Shown here one piece after another: positions 1-5,684 of a DNA stretch of 5,684 nt. Where the stretch lies: contig JAKQGS010000042.1 in NCBI GenBank assembly GCA_029556045.1, forward strand, positions 1 to 5,684. Direction: 5' to 3'. Every line of letters begins with the position of its first letter. Position 1 is the stretch's first letter. The position numbers and the translations under genes were made by a program. Origin of the DNA: Pseudomonadota bacterium. Its GTDB lineage: Bacteria; Bdellovibrionota; Oligoflexia; Oligoflexales; Oligoflexaceae. The notes beneath the pieces were generated by a model. That model worked only from the letters and a program-made list of their open reading frames with translations. It ran no database searches and had not been told where the DNA came from.

Positions 1-47
1 CTCAAATAGATTCCGCAGCAAAAGGCCGATCTCTGTGTTACTTCGTC

Positions 48-92
48 AGAAAAAAATGCTCATGTATGTTGAATACACTGCGCTTTTTTTCT
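48..92. terminator. Imperfect hairpin with A/T tracts, probable bidirectional intrinsic terminator
   Basis: AGAAAAAAA (48-56) is complementary to TTTTTTTCT (84-92). Inside it GC (58-59) pairs with GC (82-83), CA (61-62) with TG (79-80), and TGTAT (63-67) with ATACA (73-77), around a 5-nt loop (68-72). T57 and C78 are bulged and T60/C81 is a mismatch. Each strand therefore gives a stem followed by seven T residues. It lies about 60 nt past the stop codon of the minus-strand cysteine-cluster gene, where a terminator for that operon is expected. Its symmetry suggests it may also stop a convergent gene entering from the left, outside the window. The stem is only moderately GC-rich, so strength is uncertain. 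Confidence 0.6.
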
Positions 93-152
93 TCCTCGTG
101 CCTTGACCTCGACCTTTTTCAGCAGAATCTAAAATAGGCACTGGGGAAAGCT

Positions 153-680
153 TCATGTTACTTTGCTCAGGTTAAATTCTGCGAGGGATAGGGGATAACG
201 GGTGGTGGCCTCTGCTGGGGAGTACGCCTGATTCAAAGCGGCTAATATGGTGTTGACCGTATCGATATTATAGTAATCGCCGGACGGTAGGTCCTGAATG
301 CCTGCGTCCGCGAAGTTCAGAGGACAAACATCGGCCTCCATGGCCTCGCCGTCCTCCGATCGAAAGGTGATGGGAGCCCCGTGGGTCCGGCAGATGACCG
401 GTCGCACCGGAAAAATCGTGCATCCGCCGTCTCCGTCCAGAAACTCGCAGTGACCAGGCATTCCGCCGGCACGGGCGGCGACCCGAACGCCTTCCTGGTT
501 GAGAAATCCGGCAATGGACTCCCGCTCGAGCCGATTGACCGTCAGTCCTGCCTGGCAGCAGCCGTAACAGCCCCTCTGGCATTGCATCGCTTCGCTGTGG
601 CGGGATACAATCTCCCGCCATTTCATGGCAATGCGCCCCAGAAACTCCTGGTACTTCAACTGCAGGGACTGGGGGCTCAT
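153..680 (-). CDS. YkgJ-family cysteine cluster protein (CxxCxxCC, putative zinc/iron-chelating)
   Basis: A 175-aa protein with the cysteine signature of the YkgJ/CxxCxxCC family (Pfam PF03692), annotated as putative zinc- or iron-chelating. Visible are C34-x3-C38-x2-C41-C42, then C78, C87 and C97 in a segment reading CEFLDGDGGCTIFPVRPVIC, and C119 followed by PLNF. The pattern of an N-terminal cluster followed by C-x8-C-x(5)-RP-x2-C is typical, and the family is usually of about this size. All eight cysteines match family positions, so the metal site looks intact. There is no signal peptide or membrane segment, so it should be cytoplasmic. The biochemical role of the family is poorly defined. 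The ATG is supported by AAGG (plus-strand 689-692) with an 8-nt spacer. It is the downstream gene of a two-gene minus-strand unit, 16 nt after the stop of its neighbour, and ends in TGA. Family call is firm; function is inference. Confidence 0.9.
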   Translation of the reverse strand: MSPQSLQLKYQEFLGRIAMKWREIVSRHSEAMQCQRGCYGCCQAGLTVNRLERESIAGFLNQEGVRVAARAGGMPGHCEFLDGDGGCTIFPVRPVICRTHGAPITFRSEDGEAMEADVCPLNFADAGIQDLPSGDYYNIDTVNTILAALNQAYSPAEATTRYPLSLAEFNLSKVT

Positions 681-696
681 CGTTTGAACCTTGTCA

Positions 697-1119
697 TTAG
701 CTCAAGGAAAGATCCGCGGGATCATGATCTCCCCGCAGGATGGCTATCACCAATTTCTGCAACTCTTTGACCGGCATCCGGGAAAACTTTTTGTATACCA
801 GCCGGGTTTGCTCCGATATGCCGTCCGGTTCCTGCCCCTTCAACATCCCTGCAAAAACGCCCATTCGCAGGGACATGGATCGCGGGGAAATCTTGCGTTT
901 GGTGCTGTAATTTTCCTTCAAAAACTTGGAGGATTCGCTCATCAGCAGATAAAGGGCGATGATTTCATCCTCCACCTTCCATTCGGTAGCGCCGGATTTA
1001 CCCCCTCCTCCACCGCCGCCACTGCCGCGGCGCCGCGATCCTTTTGCACGGGCTCCTTCTTCCTTGGCTAAGCTCTTTAAACGCTTTTCAGCATCACGCA
1101 ATTCATCGGCAAACGACAT
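697..1119 (-). CDS. Uncharacterised 140-aa protein with polyglycine linker and helical C-terminal domain
   Basis: I do not recognise a named family. The N-terminus (about 2-24) is highly charged and probably helical (MSFADELRDAEKRLKSLAKE), followed by a basic patch with RRR (29-31) and a run of seven glycines (34-40). The C-terminal part (about 46-130) looks like a compact alpha-helical domain: EWKVEDEIIALYLL (46-59), a basic turn KRKISPRSMSLRM (74-86), then a segment ending in KELQKLVIAIL (118-128). This helical pattern faintly recalls small domains attached to nucleases or other DNA-acting proteins, but that is a weak inference. No signal peptide or transmembrane segment is visible. The ATG is preceded by GGAGG with a short 4-nt spacer; the next methionine (81) would remove half the conserved-looking domain. 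It is the first gene of a likely operon with the cysteine-cluster gene and ends in TAA. Its coding status is supported by the RBS, tight spacing and plausible globular composition. Confidence 0.72.
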   Translation of the reverse strand: MSFADELRDAEKRLKSLAKEEGARAKGSRRRGSGGGGGGGKSGATEWKVEDEIIALYLLMSESSKFLKENYSTKRKISPRSMSLRMGVFAGMLKGQEPDGISEQTRLVYKKFSRMPVKELQKLVIAILRGDHDPADLSLS

Positions 1120-1123
1120 GGAA

Positions 1124-1128
1124 CCTCC
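1124..1128 (-). promoter_or_regulatory. Shine-Dalgarno for the 140-aa protein
   Basis: GGAGG on the minus strand, 4 nt before the ATG at 1119. The core is strong and the spacer is shorter than usual. It decides the start at 1119, because no other in-frame methionine before residue 81 has such support. Confidence 0.65.
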
Positions 1129-1200
1129 GGTGGCATACAGTCAATGGTTGATCAAGAGACGGATGGTGATCTGCTGGGAGATGGAGTCCTGGTCTTCGAT

Positions 1201-1220
1201 CGCGAATCGCGAATGATTCG
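1201..1220. repeat. Tandem CGCGAAT pair and overlapping CGAAT-G-ATTCG dyad
   Basis: CGCGAAT occurs twice in tandem (1201-1207, 1208-1214). The second copy overlaps the inverted repeat CGAAT-G-ATTCG (1210-1220). The element lies just downstream of the candidate minus-strand start site, a position typical of an operator or leader hairpin. No regulator can be named. Confidence 0.3.
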
Positions 1221-1228
1221 TACCTATG

Positions 1229-1257
1229 ATCATACTCTAAAATCAGAATTGCTTCAG
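1229..1257 (-). promoter_or_regulatory. Candidate sigma70-type promoter of the minus-strand operon
   Basis: On the minus strand CTGAAG (1252-1257) stands 17 nt before TATGAT (1229-1234). The -10 box matches the TATAAT consensus at five of six positions; the -35 matches TTGACA at only three. It would start transcription near 1222, leaving a leader of about 100 nt before the gene at 1119. The -10 sits inside the 10-bp perfect palindrome TATGATCATA (1225-1234). Read by eye, without scoring against genome background. Confidence 0.35.
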
Positions 1258-1268
1258 CCGTAATTCCG

Positions 1269-1308
1269 TCAGGATACCCTGATATCACAAAGGTTTTATC
1301 TCACCTTT
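1269..1308. promoter_or_regulatory. Two small adjacent dyads in the divergent intergenic region
   Basis: TCAGG-ATAC-CCTGA (1269-1282) is a perfect 5-bp inverted repeat with a 4-nt loop. AAAGGT-N8-ACCTTT (1289-1308) is a perfect 6-bp inverted repeat. They lie between the divergent genes, about 105-145 nt before the lipoprotein start and just upstream of the candidate minus-strand promoter. They could be protein-binding sites, but repeats this short can occur by chance. No convincing plus-strand -35/-10 pair was found between here and 1399. Confidence 0.22.
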
Positions 1309-1399
1309 ATCCCCCCGTTTATTAAGGGCTTTTCTGCGCTTATCTAAAGATTTTTAAGATGATACCGCAAAGACCACTGATATTTCTGTTCATCCCACG

Positions 1400-1405
1400 A
1401 AGGAG
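1400..1405 (+). promoter_or_regulatory. Shine-Dalgarno for the large lipoprotein
   Basis: AAGGAG with an 8-nt spacer before the ATG at 1414. Both sequence and spacing are near ideal, and the signal peptide that begins at this ATG confirms the start. Confidence 0.88.
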
Positions 1406-1413
1406 ATCGAAAG

Positions 1414-1482
1414 ATGCGGGCTAACCAGCGGATTTCTTTAACCGTCACCCTATTGTTTGGGTTGGTCTCCTTGGGAGCCTGC
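1414..1482 (+). other. Lipoprotein signal peptide and lipobox
   Basis: The first 22 codons give a basic n-region, hydrophobic stretch (about 9-20) and L20-G21-A22-C23. Cleavage by signal peptidase II before C23 (codon 1480-1482) and lipidation of that cysteine are expected. The sequence after C23 (EKKAETTDRG) is a charged, flexible tether. Confidence 0.88.
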
Positions 1483-4400
1483 GAAAAGAAAGCGGAAACC
1501 ACCGATCGGGGGGCCAGTGTCAGCGGCCTGCAGGCGATGCCGGACAGTTTTGCGGTCAATGGCAGCCTCAATATTCCCACAGAAGCGGCCGGGGTGGCGG
1601 ACGCAGCTGGTAAAACCGTGCAACTCCTCAGCGACTCCGGTCAGGTGGTGGCGGAAGCTGTGACGGGTGCCAGCGGGTCCTTCCAGATTCAGGTGGGGGG
1701 AGAAGCTGGGTTAAAACTGCAGGAGGAAAGCAAAGCGGCCAAATCGACGGTAGCCATGCCACAACTGATGCGGTTGCGCTCATTGTTCCTGACCAACGGT
1801 GCTCAATTGACGGGAGAAAAAGATGCCCTCGGTCTTCTCAAACCGTTGATCATTGATCCCCAAAATATGACATCGTCCAGCGGCGCATACAGCCTTGATA
1901 CCGGTTCCCACGATGCAGAAAAGGTGGGTGCTATTTACGGTAAAATCGCGCTGGAAACCGGTGCTGATCCCACCGGGATCGATGTGTACATCCCGGGCAC
2001 CACCTATATCGCCAAAACCGACGGCGAGGGGCAGTTCTTGCTGGGGTTTCTCCCCGCCGGAACCTACGAGGTTCGCGCGGACAAGGATGGCTATAACTCG
2101 ATCGAGTGGCCAAAAATCACCGTGAAAAAACAGGAAACCACACCACTCCCGGATGCTGTCATGAGCATTTCCGTGGGGCCAAAAATCGAAACATTTGAGC
2201 TGGACTCTCTGTCCCAGGCGGATGGGATCGCATCGCTGCGTCTGCGCATCAAAAGTGCCACCAAGTATCGCGTCAGCGCACTGGCGGATTTCAGCGACAC
2301 CCAATTCAATCCATTGGACGCCGCCATTCCAGAATTCACCATCAAGTTCCCACTCGCGGTTGGGGTGCAGTTTGTCAAAATTTATCTCGAAGCCGCCGAC
2401 AGCGGTGGTCTCTCCGCCAATGCCACCCTGACCATCGACCGGGAAGCCCCCAGCAAAGGGTCGGTGGCCGCCGCCACCATCAACGGTTATATCAATAGCC
2501 TCGACGTACCTCTGCTTATCAGCGCCGAAGGGGCCACCCGCATGAAGATCGGTGAATCCCAGACCGCCCTCGACGCGGCCACATGGATTGAATTTGCCGC
2601 CTCTCACACCCACACCCTGGCCTCAGCCACCAACGGATCCCGCAAGCTGATGGTGGCCTTTGCGGATGACGCCGGCAATACCTACGGCCTGGGGGGTGAA
2701 ATCCAAACCTCCTTTATTTTGGACACCATATCCCCCGCTGACGGAGTTATCTCACTCCTCCCCCCTGAATCGCCGACCGGAGCCTTTAATACGCCGCTGG
2801 CCTGGCTGGCGGATTATGGTGAGCCGATGTCCTATGCCATCGAAGTTTCCAGCAGCGCCACATTTGCTTCCATCCTGCGCACCATGACTTCCACGCAAGC
2901 CAATACCGTCATCAATCCGCCCCTGGAGACGGAAGGGACCTACTACTGGCGGGTGCGGGCTATCGATGCCGCCGGCAACCAGAGCTCTTGGGTAGCTTCA
3001 GGCGCCAAAAATTCATTTAAAGTGGTGATCATGGCGCAGTCGTATCAGGCGCAGTTCAATGTTAACGGCACACCGGGTTCCGACACCATGTTCGGAAAGT
3101 CGATCCTATCGGTGGGCGATCTGAATAACGATGGAGTTTCTGAAATTGCGATCTCTTCCCCGGGTTCGGGGGATGGTGGCTGTACCGATTGTGGCGCCGT
3201 CAAAATATTCAATCCCGCCTCACGCTCCTACATGACGACCTTCAGCTCTGGTCTGCCGCTGACAGCTGCTTTTGGGCATAAGATGATCACCTGTGACATC
3301 AACGGTGATGGTAATAAAGAACTGATCGTGTCGGCCCCAGCCAAAAAGGTCATTAAGGACGGGGTTACCTACAATAACGTGGGGGGAATCTATGCCTATA
3401 ATTTGCAGAACAAATCCCTCCTGACGAGTTTCGAACCGGCGTTACCAGCTGTTGATGGATCAGGATTGATGCCAGGATACATGTGGTGTTCCTCCTGGAA
3501 CTATTCGGGCAGTTGTCCGGAATATGGCTGGTCCTATTGGCCAGAAGCCACTTCCTCCGTTCCCTGGGGAGACGGCATCTATTTTGGTTGGGACCTTACG
3601 TGCCTTGAGAATAACAGCGGTCCCTCACAACTGGCAGTCGGAGCCCCCAATTATTCCTCCTCAAACAACTATGGCACGGGATATCGAGAAGGGCGCGTGG
3701 ATATCTTGAGTTACGCAGGGGGAGTATTTTCGCAACAATCATTGTTAACCAACGGTACCCAGGCGGAAGAATCCTTTGGGGCCGCAGTGGTTTACCTCAA
3801 CCAATTTAAAATCGCCACGGATACCAACTGTGATTCCGTCGGCGAAACCCTGGCTATCGGCGCTCCGCGTCGTTATATCAGCGGACAAGAAATGGGGGCC
3901 GTTGATTTATATCAGAAGATCGGGGGAACCTGGACAAAATGCTCAACATCATTCTTTTCGGACCCCGCCAAATCAGAACCATCCTGGAGCTATTTTGGCT
4001 CCCGCCTTTTCAATCTCGGGAATTTTGACAAGGACGGTGAAGGTATTCAGGAGCTAGCCATCGCAACCACGGCTTGGAGCGGTGGACTGATCAAATTTTA
4101 TAATGGCGGCGCCGCCGAAGTAAAAAGTTTTTACACCAATAACAGCAACCTTTCCCGCTTCGGCTACCAGATTAAACCAGCCGGAGACTTTAACAGCGAT
4201 AACCAGGCGGAGCTCGCTATCGGCGTGCCTGGCGCTTATGTCAACGGAAAGTGGTCATCGGGGCAGGTTTCCATCTATCAATGGTCCGATCTGGATCTGG
4301 ACGACGATGCCGATGATAGCGGCATGACTCCCGTAACCCCTCTATTGCAAATCCAGGGAAAGCCGGAAGATGGCTCGGCATTGGGGGCGGACTTTATCCC

Positions 4401-5547
4401 GATCCTGCAGTCGGCTTCGATGCATAGCGCGTTTTCGTCCATTTTTGCCAGCCGCCCTTCATTGTCCATCGGCGGCATGTGGTCGGTCGGCAGTATCGGC
4501 AATTATGCCAAAATCAAGATGGCACCGACCTCCCCTTACCGTGTCGTCGGTACCAATTCAGGCGCACGTTTTGGGACTTCGATGACAGCCCCCGGCAAAG
4601 ATTTTGATAACGACAATGTTTCGGATTTTATCATCGGTCAACCGGGTGGCCGGTGTGATGGCCGCCCCTATGGAGCTGTCTCTTTGTATTCGGTTCTGGA
4701 CAAGCAGGTCACATATTCAATTTGCGCAAGCCCGACGGATTCCTGGTCAAACTACATTGAATCTGTGGGCCGCCAGGTGAGTTACCTCCCCAATAATAGC
4801 CGACTTGTTTTTACCAATAGAAATTATGCTTTTACCCTCGGCAGCGACTACCTCTTTGATTATCGAGATACCTCGCAAATCCTTGAGACTCCATCCACTT
4901 GGAGCTATGCCGATCGCTTTTACTTTTGGGGGGATTTTGTATTTTCCGAACCATGGACCAAGGATTGGAATGATATCATCATGGTTGGCGCAAAGGGGGA
5001 ATGGAACGGTTTATCCAGTGCCTATACAGGGTATGTCGGGGTCTATGACTTTGAATTGAAAGCTCAATGCCGCGTGTTTGGCGAGGCTGACCAAGATGAA
5101 TTTGGTTTCCATTCCGCCTTTATGTCATCCATCCCTGATCCCACGGATGCCATTCCGGGCACTGTGGATATCTATCCTGAGCTGATGGTGGGGGCTCCCG
5201 GCAAAACGGTTGGATCAGGAAAAGGCAGCGTATATTTCATTAAATACGATTCTTTTAACTGCATGAACGATCAATATGTTTATCTCAATGCCACCGGGGG
5301 ACCGACCTACCAAGGGACCACGTTCCTGAGGATTGACGCGGATCATCCGGACATCGTGGCAGCTCTGGGAGGTGCCGCCAACGAAGGCTTCGGCAAATTT
5401 GTGATGCCGCTGCCTGACCTCGATGGCTCCGGAGATGGCGTCGCATTCGCGTATATCGCTAACACCAACTCGATCGTGGCCACGTCCACCGTGGCCCCCC
5501 AATACTTTATATTCAAAATCTCATACAACACTGTGTCAAATACCTAG
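1414..5547 (+). CDS. Large multidomain FG-GAP repeat (integrin-alpha-like) lipoprotein
   Basis: A complete 1377-aa precursor. Residues 1-22 form a type II signal peptide: R3 and R6, a hydrophobic core, and lipobox LGAC with C23 as the lipidated cysteine. The following E24 is not an inner-membrane retention residue by the E. coli +2 rule, so outer-membrane or surface location is inferred. Next come a beta-sandwich-like segment (about 48-100), a linker, and a carboxypeptidase-regulatory-like domain (about 170-253; TDGEGQFLLGFLPAGTYEVRADKDGY). Two Ig-like modules follow (about 255-345 and 345-440, the latter with FADDAGNTYG), then an Fn3-like module (about 441-536; YYWRVRAIDAAGNQSSW). From about 557 to the end run FG-GAP-like blades, several with D-x-N-x-D-G-type calcium loops. 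No catalytic motif is visible. Likely role is adhesion or ligand binding at the cell surface; the exact partner is unknown. It is transcribed alone, divergent from the minus-strand pair. The domain calls rest on sequence pattern, not a profile search. Confidence 0.93.
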   Translation: MRANQRISLTVTLLFGLVSLGACEKKAETTDRGASVSGLQAMPDSFAVNGSLNIPTEAAGVADAAGKTVQLLSDSGQVVAEAVTGASGSFQIQVGGEAGLKLQEESKAAKSTVAMPQLMRLRSLFLTNGAQLTGEKDALGLLKPLIIDPQNMTSSSGAYSLDTGSHDAEKVGAIYGKIALETGADPTGIDVYIPGTTYIAKTDGEGQFLLGFLPAGTYEVRADKDGYNSIEWPKITVKKQETTPLPDAVMSISVGPKIETFELDSLSQADGIASLRLRIKSATKYRVSALADFSDTQFNPLDAAIPEFTIKFPLAVGVQFVKIYLEAADSGGLSANATLTIDREAPSKGSVAAATINGYINSLDVPLLISAEGATRMKIGESQTALDAATWIEFAASHTHTLASATNGSRKLMVAFADDAGNTYGLGGEIQTSFILDTISPADGVISLLPPESPTGAFNTPLAWLADYGEPMSYAIEVSSSATFASILRTMTSTQANTVINPPLETEGTYYWRVRAIDAAGNQSSWVASGAKNSFKVVIMAQSYQAQFNVNGTPGSDTMFGKSILSVGDLNNDGVSEIAISSPGSGDGGCTDCGAVKIFNPASRSYMTTFSSGLPLTAAFGHKMITCDINGDGNKELIVSAPAKKVIKDGVTYNNVGGIYAYNLQNKSLLTSFEPALPAVDGSGLMPGYMWCSSWNYSGSCPEYGWSYWPEATSSVPWGDGIYFGWDLTCLENNSGPSQLAVGAPNYSSSNNYGTGYREGRVDILSYAGGVFSQQSLLTNGTQAEESFGAAVVYLNQFKIATDTNCDSVGETLAIGAPRRYISGQEMGAVDLYQKIGGTWTKCSTSFFSDPAKSEPSWSYFGSRLFNLGNFDKDGEGIQELAIATTAWSGGLIKFYNGGAAEVKSFYTNNSNLSRFGYQIKPAGDFNSDNQAELAIGVPGAYVNGKWSSGQVSIYQWSDLDLDDDADDSGMTPVTPLLQIQGKPEDGSALGADFIPILQSASMHSAFSSIFASRPSLSIGGMWSVGSIGNYAKIKMAPTSPYRVVGTNSGARFGTSMTAPGKDFDNDNVSDFIIGQPGGRCDGRPYGAVSLYSVLDKQVTYSICASPTDSWSNYIESVGRQVSYLPNNSRLVFTNRNYAFTLGSDYLFDYRDTSQILETPSTWSYADRFYFWGDFVFSEPWTKDWNDIIMVGAKGEWNGLSSAYTGYVGVYDFELKAQCRVFGEADQDEFGFHSAFMSSIPDPTDAIPGTVDIYPELMVGAPGKTVGSGKGSVYFIKYDSFNCMNDQYVYLNATGGPTYQGTTFLRIDADHPDIVAALGGAANEGFGKFVMPLPDLDGSGDGVAFAYIANTNSIVATSTVAPQYFIFKISYNTVSNT
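3082..5523 (+). repeat. Array of about 10-12 FG-GAP-like beta-propeller blades (protein-level repeat)
   Basis: Blades start at FG (or a similar pair) at residues 560, 620, 724, 788, 861, 916, 1053, 1230 and 1326. Degenerate units lie near 989, 1116 and 1169. Calcium-loop residues are clear in D569/N571/D573/E577, D628/N630/D632/E636, D803/N805/D807/E811, D925/N927/D929/E933 and D1063/D1065/D1067/D1071. Variant loops occur at D872/D874 and D1335/D1337/D1341. Most blades continue into a LAIGAP- or LIVSAP-like strand and a G-V/I-x-hydrophobic-Y/F strand. The number exceeds the seven blades of an integrin-type propeller, so two propellers are possible. The repeats are diverged in DNA, so this is an old duplication. 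Confidence 0.85.
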
Positions 5548-5555
5548 GGCATGTT

Positions 5556-5571
5556 CGGCAATAAACCGCCG
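5556..5571 (+). terminator. Weak hairpin after the lipoprotein gene
   Basis: CGGC (5556-5559) can pair with GCCG (5568-5571) across an 8-nt loop, nine nt past the TAG stop. It is followed by CTTTCACCT and not a T-run, so it is a poor intrinsic terminator. It is listed because no better candidate exists in the 137 nt to the window edge. Confidence 0.15.
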
Positions 5572-5638
5572 CTTTCACCTAGCTGCACAGCCATTTCATG
5601 ACAATTCAGGCTTTATCCCGTTCCACTTCATTGGGTAA

Positions 5639-5656
5639 CTCTGCATGCTCTGCATC
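5639..5656. repeat. Short tandem repeat, two 9-bp units
   Basis: CTCTGCATG (5639-5647) is followed directly by CTCTGCATC (5648-5656), with a partial third unit GCTCTG at 5658-5663. It lies 91 nt past the lipoprotein stop codon in otherwise featureless sequence. No function is evident. Confidence 0.4.
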
Positions 5657-5684
5657 GGCTCTGAAATTTTTATCAACTTGTCGC

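Noticed and set aside
103..135. Possible plus-strand promoter TTGACC ... TAAAAT
   Set aside because: Spacing is 21 nt, too long; the alternative -35 TCGACC gives 15 nt. It would drive only antisense transcription into the cysteine-cluster gene, so there is no gene to explain.
381..770. 129-aa plus-strand frame opposite the cysteine-cluster gene
   Set aside because: It overlaps a confidently identified family member on the other strand and shows no RBS or domain.
1000..1020. Glycine-codon run as a microsatellite or phase-variation tract
   Set aside because: The seven codons differ in their third base (GGC GGC GGT GGA GGA GGG GGT), and the longest homopolymer is only five bases (1001-1005), so slippage control is unlikely.
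691..1071. 126-aa plus-strand frame opposite the 140-aa protein
   Set aside because: Considered as an alternative to the minus-strand gene. The minus frame has a GGAGG site and 16-nt operon spacing; the plus frame has a low-complexity Ala/Thr-rich end opposite the glycine run and no good RBS.
1103..1288. 61-aa minus-strand frame upstream of the 140-aa gene
   Set aside because: It crosses the candidate promoter and overlaps the next gene's start in another frame. Composition (His/Arg-rich) is not protein-like.
1342..1360. AT-rich imperfect dyad ATCTAAAGATTTTTAAGAT before the lipoprotein gene, with a TAAGAT -10-like hexamer
   Set aside because: It needs a one-base bulge to pair and has no matching -35 at 16-18 nt. 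AT-rich sequence gives such matches easily.
1780..2613. 277-aa open frame on the minus strand inside the lipoprotein gene
   Set aside because: It is antisense to a segment with clear carboxypeptidase-regulatory-like and Ig-like domains. Its translation is Gly/Arg-rich with no recognisable domain, typical of a shadow frame opposite biased codons.
5548..5684. Possible insertion-sequence remnant or start of another gene at the right edge
   Set aside because: No terminal inverted repeat, target duplication or transposase-like translation could be seen on either strand within the 137 nt available.

Overview
The window has the look of a free-living Gram-negative bacterium of mid GC content (roughly half GC by eye). 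The large lipoprotein has a standard lipobox, and the mix of carboxypeptidase-regulatory-like, Ig/Fn3-like and FG-GAP propeller modules recalls secreted proteins of Bdellovibrionota/Oligoflexia or Myxococcota-type bacteria. That placement is inference with low confidence; no RNA gene or taxonomic marker is present.

Layout. Positions 1-152 are non-coding and carry an imperfect hairpin flanked by an A-tract and a T-tract (48-92), able to act as a terminator on either strand. Two genes follow on the minus strand, read right to left. The first (697-1119) encodes a 140-aa protein of unknown function with a charged N-terminus, a run of seven glycines and a helical C-terminal domain. The second (153-680) encodes a 175-aa YkgJ/CxxCxxCC-type cysteine-cluster protein. 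They are 16 nt apart and probably form one transcript ending at the hairpin. A 294-bp divergent intergenic region (1120-1413) holds a plausible minus-strand promoter and several small dyads. The plus strand from 1414 to 5547 is one gene for a 1377-aa lipoprotein. Positions 5548-5684 are non-coding as far as can be seen and hold a short tandem repeat.

How the parts relate. The two minus-strand genes look like a small cytoplasmic operon: a probable metal-binding protein preceded by an uncharacterised partner. The divergent lipoprotein is probably anchored in the outer membrane or displayed at the surface. Its N-terminal half is a stalk of beta-sandwich modules and its C-terminal half is made of about a dozen FG-GAP-like blades, several with intact calcium-binding loops. 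No functional link between the two transcription units can be shown from sequence alone. I see no mobile element, CRISPR array, tRNA or rRNA, and no evidence of a new defence or biosynthetic system. The most unusual items are the lipoprotein's architecture and the glycine-run protein.
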